Source: Anaerolineales bacterium UBA2181
GTDB taxonomy: Bacteria > Chloroflexota > Anaerolineae > Promineifilales > UBA4811
Direction of reading: 5' to 3'
Assembly: GCA_002328075.1 (NCBI GenBank)
Contig: DCVT01000024.1
Coordinates: 1-64,000 of the forward strand
Length of the DNA stretch: 64,000 nucleotides
Below, piece by piece: positions 1 to 7,463 of this stretch; the stretch's first letter is position 1; the number at the start of each line of letters is the position of its first letter. The notes below the pieces were generated by a model that was not told the DNA's origin, ran no database searches, and was given only the letters and a program-made list of their open reading frames with translations. A program made the position numbers and the translations under genes.

Positions 1-1
1 C

Positions 2-289
2 CAGTTTGTCTGCCTGTGGTGCGGGCATGCCGCCAACGCGGATGAGAACGCGGCCTCCAATATCGCTGAACGCCAGAGCGACGAGGAATTGAACTGGCTT
101 TCCTACCGCGAAGTGGAGACAGCGCTGGCAATTCGGTTCATGCGCGGTCTCCCGGATGCCCGTAGTGCATCCGCCGGGCTAGACACCTCGCCTGCCCAGG
201 CAGGTGGCGAGAGCTACAAAAAGGTCAATCAGTCCGGTCCAAACACCCGTGTAATGGTTGTCTATAAAACGGGTTACTATGACTGCTGA
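2..289 (+). CDS. 3' end of an IS200/IS605-type TnpB (OrfB) nuclease gene, cut by window start
   Basis: The frame is open from base 2 and ends with TGA at 287-289, giving the last 95 residues of a longer protein. It begins inside the zinc-ribbon signature of TnpB/OrfB proteins: a C-x2-C-G-H pair followed by N-A-D-E-N-A-A-S-N-I and an Arg, the segment that also carries the last RuvC acidic residue. TnpB is an RNA-guided DNA nuclease of IS200/IS605 and IS607 elements. About 70 residues follow the signature, which is long for the family tail, so the end may run into flanking DNA. Two hairpins lie inside this tail. No transposase TnpA is visible in the window. Whether the full gene is intact cannot be judged because the 5' part lies outside. 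Confidence 0.8.
   Translation, partial: QFVCLWCGHAANADENAASNIAERQSDEELNWLSYREVETALAIRFMRGLPDARSASAGLDTSPAQAGGESYKKVNQSGPNTRVMVVYKTGYYDC
153..211 (+). other. Two hairpins in the tnpB 3' end, omega-RNA/right-end-like
   Basis: A 7-bp perfect stem (CGGATGC, 153-159, with GCATCCG, 167-173) is followed by a second hairpin, CTCGCC-TGCC (187-196) with GGCA and GGCGAG (199-202, 206-211), bulged by three bases. In TnpB elements the guide RNA scaffold overlaps the 3' end of tnpB and the right-end hairpins, so these are candidates for that RNA or for the element end. This is inference from position and pairing only. Confidence 0.3.
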
Positions 290-299
290 CCAGCAGTCA
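280..299. promoter_or_regulatory. 20-bp palindromic operator in front of fadR
   Basis: TGACTGCTGACCAGCAGTCA has 9-bp perfect arms around a 2-bp centre. Its right 14 bases (286-299) recur exactly at 10628-10641 in the operator array of the TetR/beta-oxidation operon. It lies 15 bp upstream of the chosen fadR start. It also overlaps the tnpB stop codon, so an element-end origin is possible. The shared 14-mer favours a regulator-binding site, either FadR autoregulation or the TetR protein. Confidence 0.6.
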
Positions 300-314
300 T
301 TGCGAAAGCAAGAG

Positions 315-1010
315 ATGTCACCCGCCTGGACGCCCCCGCCCCGCCCGGCCGAGTTGACTGAAGCTCGATTGGTTCAGGCTTTCCTGGAACATGAGTTCCC
401 GGAAGGCAGCACGCTCCCGGCCGAGCGTGAGTTGGCAGCACTGTTGGGCATTACACGTCCCACGGTTCGCGAGGCGCTTCAGCGGCTCTCTCGAGACGGA
501 TGGATCACCATTCAGCAAGGCAAACCAACCCGAGTCAACGACTTTTGGTGGGAAGGCAACCTGAACGTGTTGGATGCCATCGTTCGGCACGCTCGCGAAT
601 TGCCGCCCGATTTCGTGCCTAACCTGCTGTCCGTGCGGCTGGAGTTGGCGCCCGCCTATACCCGGGCAGCGATCGATAAAAGCCCCAATGACGTGGCGGG
701 ATTCCTGGAGTCCCTCCTGAAACTGCCCGATGTGGCAACTGAATATGCCACGGCCGACTGGCGTTTGCACCTCCATTTGATCCGCCTGTCCGGCAACCCG
801 GTCTACATGCTCATTTTCAACGGTTTCAGCGGCTTTTACGTCGCAATGGCTCAGATATATTTCGCACAGTCTGAGTCGCGCGCAGCGTCGCGTGGTTTCT
901 ACCAGGCGCTACATGCGGCGGCCTGTCACAATGACCCAGAAGCGGCTGCACGCGCAGCGCAGAAGGGTATGGAACAGAGCATCACGCTCTGGCTGGAGGC
1001 GACAACATGA
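315..1010 (+). CDS. fadR: FadR-type GntR-family fatty-acid-responsive regulator
   Basis: Transcription factor of the GntR/FadR family, 231 aa from this start. The N-terminal winged helix shows L-P-A-E-R-E-L and T-R-P-T-V-R-E-A-L-Q-R-L, followed by the wing D-G-W-I-T-I-Q-Q-G-K-P-T, which is nearly the E. coli FadR sequence. The C-terminal ligand domain also keeps FadR hallmarks (L-L-S-V-R near the domain start, S-G-N-P-V-Y and G-F-Y in the acyl-CoA pocket region). In E. coli this protein binds long-chain acyl-CoA and controls fatty-acid degradation and synthesis. Upstream in-frame starts at 258 (TTG) and 279 (ATG) are possible, but would place the palindrome inside the coding region. The gene overlaps the next by ATGA, so it probably regulates the oxidase-GlpD-kinase operon it leads. 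Acyl-CoA binding is inferred from the family. Confidence 0.88.
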   Translation: MSPAWTPPPRPAELTEARLVQAFLEHEFPEGSTLPAERELAALLGITRPTVREALQRLSRDGWITIQQGKPTRVNDFWWEGNLNVLDAIVRHARELPPDFVPNLLSVRLELAPAYTRAAIDKSPNDVAGFLESLLKLPDVATEYATADWRLHLHLIRLSGNPVYMLIFNGFSGFYVAMAQIYFAQSESRAASRGFYQALHAAACHNDPEAAARAAQKGMEQSITLWLEATT

Positions 1011-2608
1011 GACGTTGGAACGGATGGGGAGACGAGGGCTTTACCTATCACCTGCCCCAATCAGCCATTCCGACCCTGATCGCCTGGGTCGGCCAAGGCA
1101 CTCGGCCGCAAGACGCCACCCTGGACCAGGTCATCGCGACTGTGCCCGCCAGTCGGTTGCCTGACCACCCGCTTATCAACACGGACGCTCTCGTCCGGTT
1201 GCGTCATGCTCGTGGGCAGAGCCTTCCGGACTGGCTTGCACTCCGCAGCTGCCGGGTTGAGGTGTTTCCCGACGGCGTTGCTGTTCCCGCAACCGATTCC
1301 GACGTGCGAACGCTGCTGGATTGGGCGAACCAGCACCAAGTCGCGCTCATCCCCTATGGAGGAGGCACCAGCGTGGTCGGTCACATAAATCCGTTGCCGG
1401 GCGAGCAGCCAGTCCTCACCGTGGACATGCAGCGGCTTAACCAATTGCGGTGGGTTGACAAGGTCAGCCACCTGGCAGCCTTTGGCGCCGGGGTTAACGG
1501 TCCCGACCTGGAAGCCCACTTGCGGGCGCACAGCCTCACGCTCGGCCATTTTCCCCAATCCTTCGAGTGCTCCACGCTGGGAGGATGGGTCGTCACTCGC
1601 TCCAGCGGGCAGCAATCGTATCGGTACGGAAAAATCGAGCGCACCTTTGCCGGAGGCCGGTTGGAGACGCCGGTCGGTACCCTGGTCATCAAGCCGCTGC
1701 CAGCCTCGGCCGCAGGTCTGGACCTTCGCGAATGGGTCCTGGGTTCGGAGGGCCGCATGGGTTTCCTGGTCGAGGCCATCATCCGCGTTACCCCGTTGCC
1801 CGAAGAAGAGAGCTTTCACGCCCTTTTCTTCCCGCATTTCGAAGCGGGTGTTGCTGCGGTGCGGCAGATCGTGCAGGAACGCGTTCCTGCCTCCATGTTG
1901 CGCCTCAGCACAGCAGTGGAGACCGCCACCAACCTGGCCCTGGCCGGACACGAGCAACTCATCGGCCTAATGCAGCGTGGCCTGGGTTTGCTGGGTCAAG
2001 GGGACGAAAAGTGCATGCTGATGCTGGGCATCAGTGGCAGCGAACAATTGGCGCGGTCCGCACGCCGAATGGCGTTGCACATCGCCCACGGGCACGGTGG
2101 GTTTCACGTTGGCCGATACATGGGTCACCAGTGGCACAAGACTCGGTTCACGACGCCCTATCTGCGCAACACCATGTGGGAGTTGGGCTACGCAGTTGAC
2201 ACCGTAGAGACGGCAGCGCCCTGGGGACAACTGCCAGCCCTCATAAACAACCTCGATGCCGCCCTTCGCGTCGCCATGGAAGGTGCGAATGAACGAGTGC
2301 ACGTGTTCACCCACGTGTCCCATGTCTACCCCGATGGTGCCAGCATCTACACCACCTATGTCTTCCGCGTTCAGCCTGACCCCGGGCAGACGTTGGAGTT
2401 CTGGTGTAAACTCAAGACGGCCGCCAGCGAGGCTATCGTGGCCGGGGGCGGCACAATCAGTCACCAACATGGCGTAGGCCTCGACCATCGCTCCTATCTG
2501 CAGACGGAGAAAGGGGCGCTGGGAATGGCAGCACTAACGACCGCCTGTCGGACGTTCGATCCTGGCGGTATCATGAACCCGGGCAAGTTGATCGGGAGGA
2601 GTGCATGA
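1007..2608 (+). CDS. FAD-linked oxidase of the alkyl-DHAP synthase (AGPS) family
   Basis: A 533-aa VAO/PCMH-type flavoprotein. It begins R-R-W-N-G-W-G, as AGPS-like proteins do. The FAD-binding loop P-Y-G-G-G-T-S-V-V-G lies near residue 117, F-E-C-S-T-L-G-G-W-V and S-S-G-Q-Q-S-Y-R-Y-G-K near 190-205, and S-H-Q-H-G-V-G-L-D-H near residue 487 (eukaryotic AGPS has His-His-His here). The C-terminus carries the usual F-D-P-x-G-I-M-N-P-G-K-L. AGPS swaps the acyl chain of acyl-DHAP for a fatty alcohol to make alkyl-DHAP, the first ether-lipid step. Bacterial relatives also include lactate/glycolate oxidases, so the substrate is uncertain. Context favours DHAP chemistry: the following genes could make glycerol-3-phosphate and DHAP. 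ATGA overlaps at both ends imply translational coupling. Confidence 0.85.
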   Translation: MRRWNGWGDEGFTYHLPQSAIPTLIAWVGQGTRPQDATLDQVIATVPASRLPDHPLINTDALVRLRHARGQSLPDWLALRSCRVEVFPDGVAVPATDSDVRTLLDWANQHQVALIPYGGGTSVVGHINPLPGEQPVLTVDMQRLNQLRWVDKVSHLAAFGAGVNGPDLEAHLRAHSLTLGHFPQSFECSTLGGWVVTRSSGQQSYRYGKIERTFAGGRLETPVGTLVIKPLPASAAGLDLREWVLGSEGRMGFLVEAIIRVTPLPEEESFHALFFPHFEAGVAAVRQIVQERVPASMLRLSTAVETATNLALAGHEQLIGLMQRGLGLLGQGDEKCMLMLGISGSEQLARSARRMALHIAHGHGGFHVGRYMGHQWHKTRFTTPYLRNTMWELGYAVDTVETAAPWGQLPALINNLDAALRVAMEGANERVHVFTHVSHVYPDGASIYTTYVFRVQPDPGQTLEFWCKLKTAASEAIVAGGGTISHQHGVGLDHRSYLQTEKGALGMAALTTACRTFDPGGIMNPGKLIGRSA

Positions 2609-4353
2609 TGTGGCAAGGCGAATGGCGCGATGCTGTCTGGCAACAACTACAGCAGCCTTTGGACCTGCTGGTGGTGGGGGGGGGTATCACTGGCGCAGGC
2701 GTCCTGCGAGAGGCGGCGCGCATGGGTCTGAAAGCACTGCTGGTAGAGCAGCGGGACTTTGCATGGGGAACCTCGAGCCGCTCCTCCAAACTGGTGCACG
2801 GCGGGTTGCGGTACCTGCAAACGTTTCAGTTTGGTCTCACCCGGGCGTCGGTGCGTGAGCGCGAGCGCTTGATGGACGAGGCACCCGGGCTGATCGACTC
2901 GCTGGGCTTTTTGCTCGCGATCTATTCCGGCGATAGCCCTGGGCGGTGGAAATTCGAGGCCGGCCTCACAGTATACGACCTCTTGGCCCTGCACTGGACT
3001 CATCGCCACTACAGCGCACAGGATTTTCAGATGCTGGCGCCCCACCTGACAGTCACCCGGCTGAGGGGAGGTTTTCGGTACGGGGACGCCCAGACGGACG
3101 ATGCCCGGTTGGTGTTGCGTGTGCTCCTGGAGGCGGTGGGAGCCGGCGCATGGGCGATCAACTATACCAAGGCCGTCGGGCTGATCCGTGACGCTTCGGG
3201 GTCGGTGACCGGTGTTCGGCTGCAAGATCTGGTCGCTGGCCGCACTTGCGAGGCACATGCACGTGTGGTGGTTAACGCCACGGGCGCCTGGGCCGATCGA
3301 CTGCGCTCCGAGCCAAACTGCACCCAACGCATACGCCCGTTGCGCGGATCCCACCTCATTTTCCCGGCTTGGCGTCTTCCAGTGGCTCAGGCGATAAGCT
3401 TTCTCCACCCCATAGACCGCCGGCCGGTGTTTGTCTTTCCCTGGGAAGGCATCACGCTGGTAGGCACCACCGACATAGATCACCAGGATGAACTCGACAT
3501 CGAACCCGCCATCAGTCCGCAGGAAGTGGCATATTTGATGGCGGCAGTTCAGTCCCAATTCGCCCCCCTGTGCCTCCAGATAGAGGACGTGACTGCCACC
3601 TTTGCCGGCATCCGGCCGGTGATTGACACAGGAAAGGACGACCCGACCAAAGAATCGCGCGACCACGTCGTATGGCAGGAGAACGGGCTGCTGACGGTTA
3701 CAGGCGGGAAACTGACCACCTTTAGGTTGATTGCGCTGGACGTGCTCTCCAAACTGCGGAGCCTTTTACCGGATTCGCCGCCGGCCGATTCCGACCACCC
3801 GGTGTTGGACCCGGTGAATCCAGACAGTCTGATCGGCACCGGCCTGAGCGAAACCGTACGAAAGCGCCTCGTTGGTCGATACGGTGCCCGCGCCCCCGCC
3901 CTGGTCCAGGCTGCGTCGCCTTCTGAATTGGAGCCTATTCCGGGTACCACTACATTGTGGGCTGAACTCCGGTGGGCAGCCCGTAGCGAAGGGGTCATCC
4001 ACTTGGATGACCTGATATTGCGCCGGGTTCGCCTCGGATTGTTGTTACCAGATGGTGCCGGCGCGCTCCTGCCGGCAATAAAGGCTATATGCCAGCCGGA
4101 ATTGGGTTGGGGCGACGCCCGCTGGTCGGCAGAAGAGACAGCGTACCTTGACCTTTGGAGAGCGTGCTACAGCGTACCGGATGCAACGGCAGTACCCGAT
4201 TGGCGACCCGAGTTGGAGGAGGCCCAACGGGCTCGAGCCCTGGGTTCACACGGGCACCGTCGATTTCGGAAGGTGGCGTTGGGGCTTGGGCTGGCGACTT
4301 TGGTTGCGACGGCCGTATGGTATCTGGTGAGCAGGCAGCGGAGGGAGCGATGA
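2605..4353 (+). CDS. glpD: Glycerol-3-phosphate dehydrogenase (GlpD-like) with C-terminal membrane helix
   Basis: FAD-dependent oxidation of sn-glycerol-3-phosphate to DHAP, feeding electrons to quinone. The dinucleotide fold G-G-G-I-T-G-A-G lies at residues 25-32, followed by E-x-x-D-F-A-x-G-T-S-S-R-S-S-K-L-x-H-G-G-L-R-Y, a GlpD signature. The C-terminal alpha-helical GlpD domain follows. The protein is 582 aa against about 500 in E. coli. The extra end contains a predicted transmembrane helix at about residues 557-575 followed by an Arg-rich tail, which is unusual because GlpD normally binds membranes by an amphipathic surface. The start overlaps the upstream stop (ATGA) with a GGGAGGAG Shine-Dalgarno; the next ATG at 2608 is an alternative. 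It sits between the AGPS-like gene and the FGGY kinase. Confidence 0.92.
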   Translation: MMWQGEWRDAVWQQLQQPLDLLVVGGGITGAGVLREAARMGLKALLVEQRDFAWGTSSRSSKLVHGGLRYLQTFQFGLTRASVRERERLMDEAPGLIDSLGFLLAIYSGDSPGRWKFEAGLTVYDLLALHWTHRHYSAQDFQMLAPHLTVTRLRGGFRYGDAQTDDARLVLRVLLEAVGAGAWAINYTKAVGLIRDASGSVTGVRLQDLVAGRTCEAHARVVVNATGAWADRLRSEPNCTQRIRPLRGSHLIFPAWRLPVAQAISFLHPIDRRPVFVFPWEGITLVGTTDIDHQDELDIEPAISPQEVAYLMAAVQSQFAPLCLQIEDVTATFAGIRPVIDTGKDDPTKESRDHVVWQENGLLTVTGGKLTTFRLIALDVLSKLRSLLPDSPPADSDHPVLDPVNPDSLIGTGLSETVRKRLVGRYGARAPALVQAASPSELEPIPGTTTLWAELRWAARSEGVIHLDDLILRRVRLGLLLPDGAGALLPAIKAICQPELGWGDARWSAEETAYLDLWRACYSVPDATAVPDWRPELEEAQRARALGSHGHRRFRKVALGLGLATLVATAVWYLVSRQRRER

Positions 4354-5912
4354 GCGGTGATCTGATCCTGGCCATCGATTGCGGTACGCAGAGCGTGCGA
4401 GCGCTGGTATTTGACCTGCAGGGCAACCTGCTGGAACGTGCGCGAGTGCCTATTGAGCCTTACTATGCGCCGCAACCGGGCTGGGCCGAACAGCGGCCCG
4501 AGCTCTATTGGGAGGCGCTCTGTCAGGCTTGTCAAGCGGTGTGGATGCGCGCTGCGGTATCTCGCGACAGCATTGCCGGGGTGGCACTTACCACTCAACG
4601 TGCCACCATGGTGAATGTAGATTCAGCGGGACAGCCGCTGCGCCCGGCAATCGTATGGCTCGATCAGCGGCGCACACAAGGTCTCCGACCTGTGGGAGGT
4701 TGGTGGGGCCTTCTCTTTCGCCTGGCTGGTATGCGGGAGACAGCAGCTTATCTGCAGGCGGAGGCTGAGGCCAATTGGCTGATCACGCATCAACCTGATA
4801 TCTGGGCCAAGACTCACAAATACTTGTACCTGTCGGGTTACCTCACACACCGGCTGACGGGCCGTTTTGTAGATTCGGTCGCTTGCCAGGTAGGTTACCT
4901 ACCCTTTGACTATAAAGCGCTTACGTGGGCCAAAAAGTGGGACTGGAAGTGGCAGGCCCTACCCATCGAACGATCCAAACTCCCAGATCTGGTACCTCCC
5001 ACACAAGAACTCGGCCGGATTTGCAGCGAAGCGTCCAACGACAGCGGTATCCCTGCCGGCCTGCCGTTGATTGCTGCCGCGGCTGACAAAGCGACCGAGT
5101 GTCTTGGAGCCGGCTGTCTCGATCCCCAGATTGCCTGTCTGAGCTATGGCACTACGGCGACGATCAACACCATTCACCGCAAATACATCGAACCCATCCC
5201 CTTGATCCCCCCCTATCCGGCCGCGGTACCGGGTGCCTATAGCCTGGAGATCCAGATATCCCGTGGTTACTGGATGGTGAACTGGTTCAAAGAAGAGTTC
5301 GGCCTCCAGGAGGTCTTGTTGGCCGACGAGAAACAGGTCGAACCTGAGTCGCTTTTTGACCAATTAGTGCAGCAAGTTCCGGCCGGCGCAATGGGCTTGG
5401 TGCTGTTGCCCTATTGGTCGCCCGGCCTCAAGGTGCCGGGTCCCGAGGCCAAGGGGGCGATTGTTGGTTTTGGGTCGGTTCACACGCGGGCGCACCTATA
5501 CCGCTCCATCCTGGAGGGATTGGCCTATGCCCTGCGCGAGGGCCTGGACCGAAGCGTCCAACGCAGCCGGGTCCCGGTTACAGAATTGCGGGTAGCCGGA
5601 GGAGGCTCGCAAAGCCAGGCAGCGATGCAGATCACAGCCGACGTGTTCGGTCTCCCGGCCTCCCGTCCGCACGTGTACGAGGCATCTGGTTTGGGTGCCG
5701 CCATAGATGCGGCCGTTGGTCTCGGTTTCCACAGCGACGTGACTGCGGCAGTGCGGGAAATGACTAGGAAAGGGGAACAGTTCGAGCCACAGCCGGAAGC
5801 ACATCGAATCTACGACCAGCTTTACCACCAGGTATACCGCAAGCTGTACGACCGCCTAAAACCGCTGTACCGGGATATTCGGGCGATTACGGACTATCCG
5901 TCTATCGGGTGA
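4350..5912 (+). CDS. FGGY-family carbohydrate kinase, probably glycerol- or xylulose-type
   Basis: ATP-dependent sugar/polyol kinase, 520 aa from the ATG that overlaps the glpD stop (ATGA). The phosphate-1 loop A-I-D-C-G-T-Q-S-V-R lies at residues 8-17; the C-terminal ATPase half shows L-E-G-L-A-Y-A-L and G-G-G-S-Q-S-Q, with the adenosine motif near A-S-G-L-G-A-A. An upstream in-frame extension to 4155 lies inside glpD and is rejected. Specificity cannot be read from sequence; FGGY proteins act on glycerol, xylulose, ribulose and others. Glycerol is attractive because the product glycerol-3-phosphate is the substrate of the preceding gene. It is the last gene of the fadR-led unit, and a short C-rich/G-rich hairpin (5912-5930) follows the stop. 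Confidence 0.87.
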   Translation: MSGDLILAIDCGTQSVRALVFDLQGNLLERARVPIEPYYAPQPGWAEQRPELYWEALCQACQAVWMRAAVSRDSIAGVALTTQRATMVNVDSAGQPLRPAIVWLDQRRTQGLRPVGGWWGLLFRLAGMRETAAYLQAEAEANWLITHQPDIWAKTHKYLYLSGYLTHRLTGRFVDSVACQVGYLPFDYKALTWAKKWDWKWQALPIERSKLPDLVPPTQELGRICSEASNDSGIPAGLPLIAAAADKATECLGAGCLDPQIACLSYGTTATINTIHRKYIEPIPLIPPYPAAVPGAYSLEIQISRGYWMVNWFKEEFGLQEVLLADEKQVEPESLFDQLVQQVPAGAMGLVLLPYWSPGLKVPGPEAKGAIVGFGSVHTRAHLYRSILEGLAYALREGLDRSVQRSRVPVTELRVAGGGSQSQAAMQITADVFGLPASRPHVYEASGLGAAIDAAVGLGFHSDVTAAVREMTRKGEQFEPQPEAHRIYDQLYHQVYRKLYDRLKPLYRDIRAITDYPSIG

Positions 5913-6348
5913 CCCCTCGGTCCAGGGGGTGGCAAACGCACGGTGCCCATTGGCCGCCTGGTAACGGCCTGCGTCATGAACTCTGTCGCAGCCACGGCGA
6001 CTTGGTCACCTATCTGGGGCAGGCGGTCGAGCAAAGCAACGACCGGACAACCCAGCGAGCACGCCAAGGCTGCATCGACCCTGCCGGCCGGTCTCGGTGG
6101 CAACACAACGAAATCTCGGACCCGAGTTCTCAAGCCGCCATGAAAACCACACCGCCGCGGATGCAGTCATCATCTGGAAAATGCCACCCACGCATGGGAA
6201 ATCAGCCGTTGGCGCTGCACTGAGCATAACCACCGATCGATGCAACCGATTTCCAACCGGAGCATCCAAATGTCGGATAGGTTATTGCGCATGACGTCGA
6301 CAAGGCGGCTCCGATTCTCAACTCACCGGTTATACAAGGAGGCAATAA
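5913..6348. other. 436-bp gap without a recognisable gene
   Basis: Short open frames exist on both strands (for example 5909-6223 plus and 5894-6133 minus) but none shows a family motif, a good ribosome binding site or coding-like composition. A weak hairpin follows the kinase stop at 5912-5930. A strong AAGGAGG at 6336-6342 belongs to the thioredoxin gene. I see no convincing -35/-10 pair. Confidence 0.5.
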
Positions 6349-6768
6349 ATGGAACGTGCGTTGAACCTCTTGAACAACAATTGGCCGATTTTGGTGTTGT
6401 TGGTTATTTTGGCTGCGGCGTTTGTGATCTTCCGGACCAGTCCCTCCGACATTGCGGATGAGACGGCATTTGACCTTGCCATTCATGGTGGACGGCCCAC
6501 TATCGTCGAGTTGTACAGCAACTTTTGAAGCATCTGCCTGGTGGCCAAACCCATCGTGGATGGGATAGAGAAAGAGCTGGAAGGCCGGGCACAGGTCATT
6601 CGCCTGGACGTCAGGAGCACATTGGGTCGTACCGTGGCCGCGAGGTACGGCATCACCGGATTACCCACCACACTGGTGTTCGACCGGCAGGGGATGGTCG
6701 TGCTTCGCGTCGGCGGGCCTCCCAATCGGGACCAACTATTGGAGGCAGTAAGGGCGGTTGAGGGATAG
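6349..6768 (+). CDS. Membrane-anchored thioredoxin-like selenoprotein (UGA in the active site)
   Basis: 139 codons if UGA at 6526-6528 is read through. The start is set by a perfect AAGGAGG six bases upstream of ATG. Residues about 13-31 form one N-terminal transmembrane helix, followed by a thioredoxin fold: V-E-L-Y-S-N-F, then UGA-Ser-Ile-Cys (codons 60-63) where thioredoxins have C-x-x-C, then K-P-I-V-D and a cis-proline loop G-L-P-T-T-L-V-F. Coding similarity continues in the same frame on both sides of the UGA, so the gene is not simply truncated. A hairpin with G in the apical loop lies about 27 nt after the UGA. In selenoproteins Sec usually replaces the nucleophilic Cys, as here. The alternative is a TGC/TGT-to-TGA error or mutation. 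Thioredoxin reductase is encoded about 1 kb downstream. Confidence 0.75.
6529..6564 (+). promoter_or_regulatory. Candidate bacterial SECIS element after the UGA codon
   Basis: CCCATC (6550-6555), loop GTG (6556-6558) and GATGGG (6559-6564) form a 6-bp perfect hairpin. Its loop begins with G and lies 27 nt downstream of the UGA. Bacterial SECIS elements bound by SelB typically have a short G-containing apical loop about 16-37 nt after the UGA on a stem of at least four pairs, and this fits. It is inferred by eye, without folding. Confidence 0.45.
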
Positions 6769-6881
6769 GCCGCCGCAGGATGCCCCGAAATGACAACCAG
6801 ACCGCCATGGACAGTAGCCAGAAAACGGATACCCTCATACAATAGGGGTCAGTTGGCAGTTGCAGGGAACATCCAACTTCG

Positions 6882-7463
6882 ATGGCAGTTGAGGGAGCAC
6901 TTTTGTCAAGACTTCGATCGGGCGATCGAAGTGCTTTTGCCGAGCTGGTCGAAAACCACTCGGCCCACATCTACGGTCTAGCTCTACGCATGGTCGACGA
7001 CCCCATGGAAGCCGAAGAGATCTTGCAGGAGACTTTTTTGCAGGCGGTGCGGCATATCGGCTCTTTCCGCGGCGACGCCACGCTGGGCACGTGGCTGCAC
7101 CGAATTGCTGCCAACCAGGCACTGATGCGGCTCCGCCGCAGACAGACCGGAACCATTTCGCTGGAGGATGACAGCTCCCTCCAATCCCCGCAGGAAAACC
7201 TGGCGCTGGCAGACTGGTCCTCCCGGCCAGAATCAGAATTGCTAAGCCAAGAAGCCCGGCGGGAGATTGAGACTGCCATTCGGGGCCTGCCGGATAGACT
7301 GCGGGTGGTCTTTGTCCTGCGAGACGTTGAGGGGTATTCCACCGCCGAAACGGCGGGTTTGCTTGACTTGTCCGCGTCAGCGGTCAAGTCGCGGCTTATG
7401 CGAGCGCGCCTTCAATTGCGCGACCGTCTTTCGGCGTACTATGACGAACGAATCCAACATTGA
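6882..7463 (+). CDS. ECF-family RNA polymerase sigma factor
   Basis: A 193-aa sigma-70 family factor with only regions 2 and 4. Region 2 spans about residues 8-80 (F-A-E-L-V, then D-P-M-E-A-E-E-I-L-Q-E-T-F and T-L-G-T-W-L-H-R-I-A-A-N). Region 4 spans about 125-185 (L-P-D-R-L-R-V-V-F-V-L-R-D-V-E-G-Y-S-T-A-E-T-A, then S-A-V-K-S-R-L-M-R-A-R). It directs RNA polymerase to a small regulon, typically for envelope or redox stress. The next gene, overlapping by 23 bp, encodes a zinc-finger protein of the type that sequesters such sigma factors. The thioredoxin in front and thioredoxin reductase behind suggest a thiol-stress regulon, by context only. No clear Shine-Dalgarno precedes this ATG. Confidence 0.92.
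   Translation: MAVEGALLSRLRSGDRSAFAELVENHSAHIYGLALRMVDDPMEAEEILQETFLQAVRHIGSFRGDATLGTWLHRIAANQALMRLRRRQTGTISLEDDSSLQSPQENLALADWSSRPESELLSQEARREIETAIRGLPDRLRVVFVLRDVEGYSTAETAGLLDLSASAVKSRLMRARLQLRDRLSAYYDERIQH

Noticed and set aside
5909..6223. Plus-strand frame after the FGGY kinase, and minus frame 5894-6133
   Set aside because: No ribosome site, no motif, atypical composition.
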